Assembly: GCA_035279785.1 (NCBI GenBank)
Contig: DATEHC010000126.1
Coordinates: 1 to 16,735 of the forward strand
Direction of reading: 5' to 3'
DNA length: 16,735 nucleotides
Origin: 40CM-4-65-16 sp035279785
Lineage (GTDB): Bacteria; Chloroflexota; Dormibacteria; Dormibacterales; Dormibacteraceae
The translations under genes were made by a program, and so were the position numbers. The notes below the pieces were generated by a model, which was not told where the DNA came from, ran no database searches, and was given only the letters and a program-made list of their open reading frames with translations. This document shows positions 13,276-16,735 of this stretch, one piece after another. Every line of letters starts with the position of its first letter. The stretch's first letter is position 1.

Positions 13276-14508
13276 TTGTCACGGCGGAAGAAAACCGTCG
13301 GTCTCGACCTGGGCACGGCTCGGGTTGCGGTGGTCATAGCAGAGTCTGACGATCCCGGCTCGCCCGTGACCATCCTCGGCGTCGGGGAAAGCCCCTCCGA
13401 CGGCCTGCGCAAAGGCGTGGTCGTGAACCTCGAGAAGACCATCGCCTCCATCCAGCACGCGACCGTGCAGGCCGAGCGCATGGCCGGCCAGCGGGTGGAG
13501 TCGACCGTCGTGTCCCTCGGCGGCACGCACCTGTGGAGCCAGAACAGCACCGGCGTCGTCGCCGTCGCGCATCCCGACCACGAGATCGAGGAAGACGACG
13601 TCCAGCGAGTCGTCGAGGCGTCGAAAGCGATCAGCGTCCCGAGCGACCGACAGGTGATCCATGTCATCCCGCGCGCCTACACCGTCGACGGCAACGACGG
13701 CGTGCGCGACGCGGTCGGCATGACGGGCCACCGCCTCGAGGTCGAGACCAACATCATCACCGGAGCGCAGACCGCGATCCAGAACGTGATCAAGTGCGTC
13801 CACGGCGCCGGTTTTGACGTCGAGGACGTCGTGGCGGCGGGACTCGCCGGCGGTGAAGGTGTGCTGAGCCCGCAGGAGATCGAGCTCGGCGTGTGCCTCG
13901 TCGAGATCGGCGCGGGCACGACCAACGTCGTCGTCTACAACGATGGAAGCGCGCGCCACCTCGCGGTGCTGCCGGTCGGTGGCAACCACGTCACGAGCGA
14001 CATCGCGATCGGGCTGCGCACCACCCTCGACGAGGCGGAGAACCTCAAGCTCAACTACGGCCACGCGTTGCCCGACGTCATCGACCAGGGGGAGCGGGTC
14101 GAGGTGAGGCAGGTGGGCGGCGATCGCATCCAGGCGCTGCCACGCAAGTTCCTCGCCGAGATCATCGGCCCGCGCATGGTCGAGATCTTTCAGATGGCGC
14201 GCGAAGAGGTGCGCAAATCGGGCTTCGACCAGCTGCTCCCCGCGGGCGTGGTGATCGCGGGCGGCGGGTCGAGGTTGATGGGCACGATGGACTGCGCGCA
14301 GGAAGTGTTCAACACGTCCGCGCGACTGGGCCAACCCCTGGGTTTGGCGGGTCTCGCCGACAGGGCGCACGGCCCTTCGTATGCCGTCGCCGCCGGGCTG
14401 GTGAAGTGGGGAGCGCGCGCGCGTACCGAGTACGCCGACACGCGCCAGTCGGCCACCTTCGGCAGCACGTACCAAAAAACAGTGAGGTGGCTGAGAGATT
14501 TTTTCTAG
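13276..14508 (+). CDS. ftsA: Cell division protein FtsA (actin-like Z-ring anchor)
   Basis: FtsA tethers FtsZ filaments to the membrane and helps recruit later division proteins. The product has 410 residues, the usual size. The actin-fold phosphate-1 loop is TVGLDLGTARVAVV near the N-terminus. The 1C domain region includes VVSLGGTHLWSQNS. The second phosphate loop reads VEIGAGTTNVVVY (Glu210 to Asn217), where most FtsA proteins have D-[LI]-G-G-G-T-x-D. IAGGGSRLMG follows as the adenosine motif. The C-terminus ends in an amphipathic helix (YQKTVRWLRDFF) expected to insert in the membrane. The TTG at 13276 gives the normal N-terminus RRKKTVGLDLGT; its AGGAGG is 15 nt away. A 31-bp gap separates it from ftsZ. 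Confidence 0.93.
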   Translation: MSRRKKTVGLDLGTARVAVVIAESDDPGSPVTILGVGESPSDGLRKGVVVNLEKTIASIQHATVQAERMAGQRVESTVVSLGGTHLWSQNSTGVVAVAHPDHEIEEDDVQRVVEASKAISVPSDRQVIHVIPRAYTVDGNDGVRDAVGMTGHRLEVETNIITGAQTAIQNVIKCVHGAGFDVEDVVAAGLAGGEGVLSPQEIELGVCLVEIGAGTTNVVVYNDGSARHLAVLPVGGNHVTSDIAIGLRTTLDEAENLKLNYGHALPDVIDQGERVEVRQVGGDRIQALPRKFLAEIIGPRMVEIFQMAREEVRKSGFDQLLPAGVVIAGGGSRLMGTMDCAQEVFNTSARLGQPLGLAGLADRAHGPSYAVAAGLVKWGARARTEYADTRQSATFGSTYQKTVRWLRDFF

Positions 14509-14539
14509 AGAACACACCAAGAACCAGCTCGAGCTCGCC

Positions 14540-15652
14540 ATGGCACAGCGAAAACCGAAGGAGGATCACCTGATCGAGATGAAAGAAAGCCAGTTGCACG
14601 AGGGGCGAGCGCGAATCAAGGTCGTGGGCTGTGGCGGCGGCGGCGGCAACGCCGTCAATCGAATGATCTCCAAGGCTCTGAAGGTCGAGTTCGTCGCGGT
14701 GAACACCGACAAGCAGGCCCTCGAGCGCTGCCAGGCCGACGTCAAGGTCCAGATCGGCAGCAAGGTCACGCGCGGCCTGGGCGCCGGCGGCGACTGGACC
14801 CGCGGCCGTGACGCGGCGGACGAATCGCGCACCGAGCTGTCCGCGGTCGTCCAGGACTCGGACATGGTCTTCATCACCGCAGGCATGGGTGGCGGGACCG
14901 GCACCGGCTCGGCCGCGATCGTCGCTGAGCTCGCGAAGGAGGCCGGAGCGCTGACCATCGGCGTGGTGACGCGTCCGTTCGGCTTCGAGGGGCGCATCCG
15001 CAACGACACCGCGGAAGAAGGGATCAAGGCGCTGCGCGGCCAGGTGGACGCGCTGATCGTCATCCCCAACGACCGCCTGGCCCAGGTCGCAAGCAGCAAG
15101 ACGACCCTGGAAGAGGCGTTCCGCATGGCCGACGACGTCCTGCGCCAGGGCGTGCAGGGCATCTCCGACCTCGTGACTCAGCCCGGCGTCATCAACCTCG
15201 ACTTCGCGGACGTCAAGGCGATCATGGAGAACGCCGGCGAGGCGCTCATGGGCATCGGCCACGGGGCCGGCGACTCACGGGCCGAGGACGCCGCCAAGCA
15301 GGCCGTTTCCAGCCCGTTGCTCGAGACGTCCATCGACGGCGCCAAGGGCATCCTGTTCAACATCACCGCGGGCAAGGACATCACGCTGCAGGAGGTTCAG
15401 CGGGCGGCGGAGATCGTCCGGTCGGCGGCCGATCCCGGCGCGAACATCATCTTCGGCGTCGTCCGCGACGACACGATGGCCGGCGAGATCAAGATCACGG
15501 TCATCGCGACCGGCTTCACCGGCAAGACACACCAGGACGCCCGCCAGGAAACGAGGCAGGAAACGACGCGTCGTACGATCGAGCGGCCCGAGTTCGGAGT
15601 CGAGGAGCTCGGCGACATCAACATTCCGGCCTTCCTGCGCAACCGCATGTAG
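14540..15652 (+). CDS. ftsZ: Cell division GTPase FtsZ
   Basis: FtsZ is the tubulin-like GTPase that forms the Z-ring. The product has 370 residues from the ATG at 14540. The nucleotide loop IKVVGCGGGGGNAVNRM is near the N-terminus. The tubulin signature GGGTGTG is at 117-123. The T7 catalytic loop NLDFADVK has Asp221 and Asp224. The C-terminal linker is short (about 25 residues, Arg/Gln/Glu/Thr-rich) before the terminal peptide DINIPAFLRNRM, which binds FtsA and other partners. A second in-frame ATG at 14579 (residue 14) is also plausible: AAGGAGG lies at 14558-14564, inside the longer reading, 14 nt before it. Both starts keep the full GTPase domain. Confidence 0.95.
   Translation: MAQRKPKEDHLIEMKESQLHEGRARIKVVGCGGGGGNAVNRMISKALKVEFVAVNTDKQALERCQADVKVQIGSKVTRGLGAGGDWTRGRDAADESRTELSAVVQDSDMVFITAGMGGGTGTGSAAIVAELAKEAGALTIGVVTRPFGFEGRIRNDTAEEGIKALRGQVDALIVIPNDRLAQVASSKTTLEEAFRMADDVLRQGVQGISDLVTQPGVINLDFADVKAIMENAGEALMGIGHGAGDSRAEDAAKQAVSSPLLETSIDGAKGILFNITAGKDITLQEVQRAAEIVRSAADPGANIIFGVVRDDTMAGEIKITVIATGFTGKTHQDARQETRQETTRRTIERPEFGVEELGDINIPAFLRNRM
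14558..14564 (+). promoter_or_regulatory. AAGGAGG Shine-Dalgarno-like sequence within the first ftsZ codons
   Basis: This is a near-perfect anti-16S match lying after the ATG at 14540 and before the in-frame ATG at 14579 (14-nt spacer). An in-frame CTG at 14570 has a 5-nt spacer. It may mark the true start as 14579, allow two FtsZ forms, or cause a ribosome pause. The 14540 start has only a weak GAG upstream. Confidence 0.4.
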
Positions 15653-15674
15653 CCGGGCCAAAAAGGAGTCTTCG

Positions 15675-16136
15675 TTGCGCTGCCCGTACTGCGGTCACCA
15701 CGACCTGAAGGTGGTCGACTCCCGCGACTCGGAAGTCGGGGAGGCGATCCGCCGGAGGAGGGAGTGCCTTCAGTGTGGGCAGCGCTTCACCACCTACGAG
15801 CGCATCGAGACCGTGCCGTTCTTCGTCACCAAGAAGGACGGGCGGCGCGAGGACTTCGACCCCCAGAAGCTTTTCAACGGGTTGAAAAAGGCGACCGAGA
15901 AGCGCGACATCTCTCCGGAACGGCTGCGGGCGATCGTGGACGACATCGAGGCGGAGCTCAGGCGATCGGGTCGCGTCGAGATCCCGAGCCAGGAGATCGG
16001 CGAGATGGTCATGGAGCGCCTGCGCGACCTCGACGAGGTGGCCTACATCCGCTTCGCGTCCGTGTATCGCGAGTTCATGGACCTCCAGCAGGTCAAGCGG
16101 GAGATCGAGCAGGTACTGAGCTCGCGTCGTTCGTAG
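15675..16136 (+). CDS. nrdR: Transcriptional repressor NrdR of ribonucleotide reductase genes
   Basis: NrdR senses ATP/dATP and represses ribonucleotide reductase operons by binding NrdR boxes. The product has 153 residues, the family standard. The N-terminal zinc ribbon has CPYCG (Cys3, Cys6) and CLQCGQRFTTYER (Cys31, Cys34). The ATP-cone domain covers about residues 46-136, starting FFVTKKDGRREDFDPQKL and including VAYIRFASVYREF, the C-terminal NrdR hallmark. The TTG at 15675 has AAGGAG at 15663-15668, a 6-nt spacer, and gives the expected RCPYCG start. The gene follows ftsZ by only 22 bp, so it is probably co-transcribed. No ribonucleotide reductase gene is in view. Confidence 0.95.
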   Translation: MRCPYCGHHDLKVVDSRDSEVGEAIRRRRECLQCGQRFTTYERIETVPFFVTKKDGRREDFDPQKLFNGLKKATEKRDISPERLRAIVDDIEAELRRSGRVEIPSQEIGEMVMERLRDLDEVAYIRFASVYREFMDLQQVKREIEQVLSSRRS

Positions 16137-16149
16137 TCTTTTCGCAGCC

Positions 16150-16735
16150 TTGCGAACCACGCCCGCGGCCCTTCACATCCCGGAGCTGGCAGACGAGCCG
16201 GGGCTGATCCACGGCTTCTCGACCGTCGCGCTTGGGAGCGTCGGCCTGAAGCACGCCACCGACCGCGACGCCGTCCTGGCCTCGAGAGACGCTTTCGCCG
16301 GTGCTCTCGGGCTCGAGGGCGCACCGCTGACGATGATCGGCTCGGTGCACGGCGCGGAAGTTGCGCGGGTCGACGAATCCGTCTACTCAATCGATGACGT
16401 CGACGCGCTGGTGACCGACCGGCCCGGCGTCGCGCTCTTCGCCACGTACGCCGACTGCTACCCGATCGTGCTGTGGGATCCGGAGAAACGCGTCGCTGGC
16501 CTCGTTCACGCCGGGTGGCGCGGTACGCAAGCGGGCGTCGCGACGAGGGCGGTTCAGTTCATGCGCGACGAGTTCCGATGTCGCTTCATCCGGGCCGGCA
16601 TCGGTCCCGGCATCTGCGGTCGCTGCTACGAGGTCGGTGAAGACGTGGCCGCGAAGTTCGACGCCCGGTTCGTGAACCCGGGCCGGGAAGGCAAGTGGCT
16701 GCTCGACCTGGCTGCGGCGAACGCGGCGCAGCTGG
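16150..16735 (+). CDS. pgeF: Laccase-domain protein PgeF/YfiH (3' end outside window)
   Basis: The first 195 codons of a multicopper-polyphenol-oxidase-fold protein. The family has been described both as a peptidoglycan-editing factor (PgeF, preventing misuse of L-Ser by MurC) and as a purine nucleoside-processing enzyme. Zinc-site motifs are present: SVHGAEVA (His67), YADCYPIVLWD (Cys103) and HAGWRGT (His120). IGPGICGRCYEVG is the usual late motif. The full protein would be about 240-260 residues, so the tail is missing. The best start is the TTG at 16150, 13 nt after the nrdR stop, with no Shine-Dalgarno. That TTG lies in a small hairpin (TTCGCA 16141-16146 with TGCGAA 16151-16156). pgeF next to ftsZ is common in Gram-positive dcw clusters. 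Confidence 0.9.
   Translation, partial: MRTTPAALHIPELADEPGLIHGFSTVALGSVGLKHATDRDAVLASRDAFAGALGLEGAPLTMIGSVHGAEVARVDESVYSIDDVDALVTDRPGVALFATYADCYPIVLWDPEKRVAGLVHAGWRGTQAGVATRAVQFMRDEFRCRFIRAGIGPGICGRCYEVGEDVAAKFDARFVNPGREGKWLLDLAAANAAQL

Noticed and set aside
1..16735. CRISPR arrays, tRNA or rRNA genes, transposases or phage genes
   Set aside because: None seen by eye: no regularly spaced repeats, no cloverleaf with a conserved T-loop, and all coding space is taken by dcw genes.

Overview
The window is one GC-rich stretch of chromosome carrying most of a bacterial division and cell wall (dcw) cluster. All genes lie on the plus strand. In order they are: the 3' end of rsmH, an ftsL-like gene, ftsI, murF, mraY, murD, ftsW, murG, murC, murB, ddl, ftsQ, a small-basic-protein gene (sbp, DUF1290), ftsA, ftsZ, nrdR and the 5' part of pgeF. 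I see no mobile-element genes, CRISPR array, tRNA or rRNA, and no stretch over 300 bases without a gene. This is core metabolism. I did not find a new multi-gene system; the unusual signal is in the gaps between genes and in a few active-site variants.

Organism (inference): sbp beside ftsA/ftsZ is typical of monoderm-type lineages such as Firmicutes, Actinobacteria and Chloroflexota relatives. Actinobacteria generally lack FtsA, which is present here. High GC, many TTG and GTG starts, and ftsZ followed by nrdR and pgeF fit a Chloroflexota/Dormibacterota-like soil bacterium. I cannot fix the phylum from the sequence alone.

Layout: 1-2685 holds rsmH, ftsL and ftsI (ribosome modification and septal transpeptidase machinery), separated by two gaps that each contain a strong inverted repeat. 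2686-2852 is a 167-bp gap where murE would be expected; murE is absent, and the gap holds stem-loops and a 9-bp direct repeat. 2853-9875 is a tightly coupled run, murF-mraY-murD-ftsW-murG-murC, with four NTGA start/stop overlaps and one 80-bp overlap (ftsW/murG). 9876-9995 is a 120-bp gap with two long hairpins; the second buries the likely murB ribosome binding site. 9996-13109 is a second coupled run, murB-ddl-ftsQ-sbp. 13110-13275 holds a hairpin and a perfect TATAAT, probably an internal promoter for ftsA-ftsZ. 13276-16735 carries ftsA, ftsZ, nrdR and pgeF.

Together the genes make and flip-polymerise lipid II (MurF, MurD, MurC, MurB and Ddl make the nucleotide precursor; MraY and MurG make the lipid intermediates; FtsW and FtsI polymerise and cross-link). 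They also assemble the Z-ring and divisome (FtsZ, FtsA, FtsQ, FtsL). NrdR adds control of deoxynucleotide synthesis, and PgeF is a peptidoglycan-editing or purine-salvage enzyme of the laccase-domain family.
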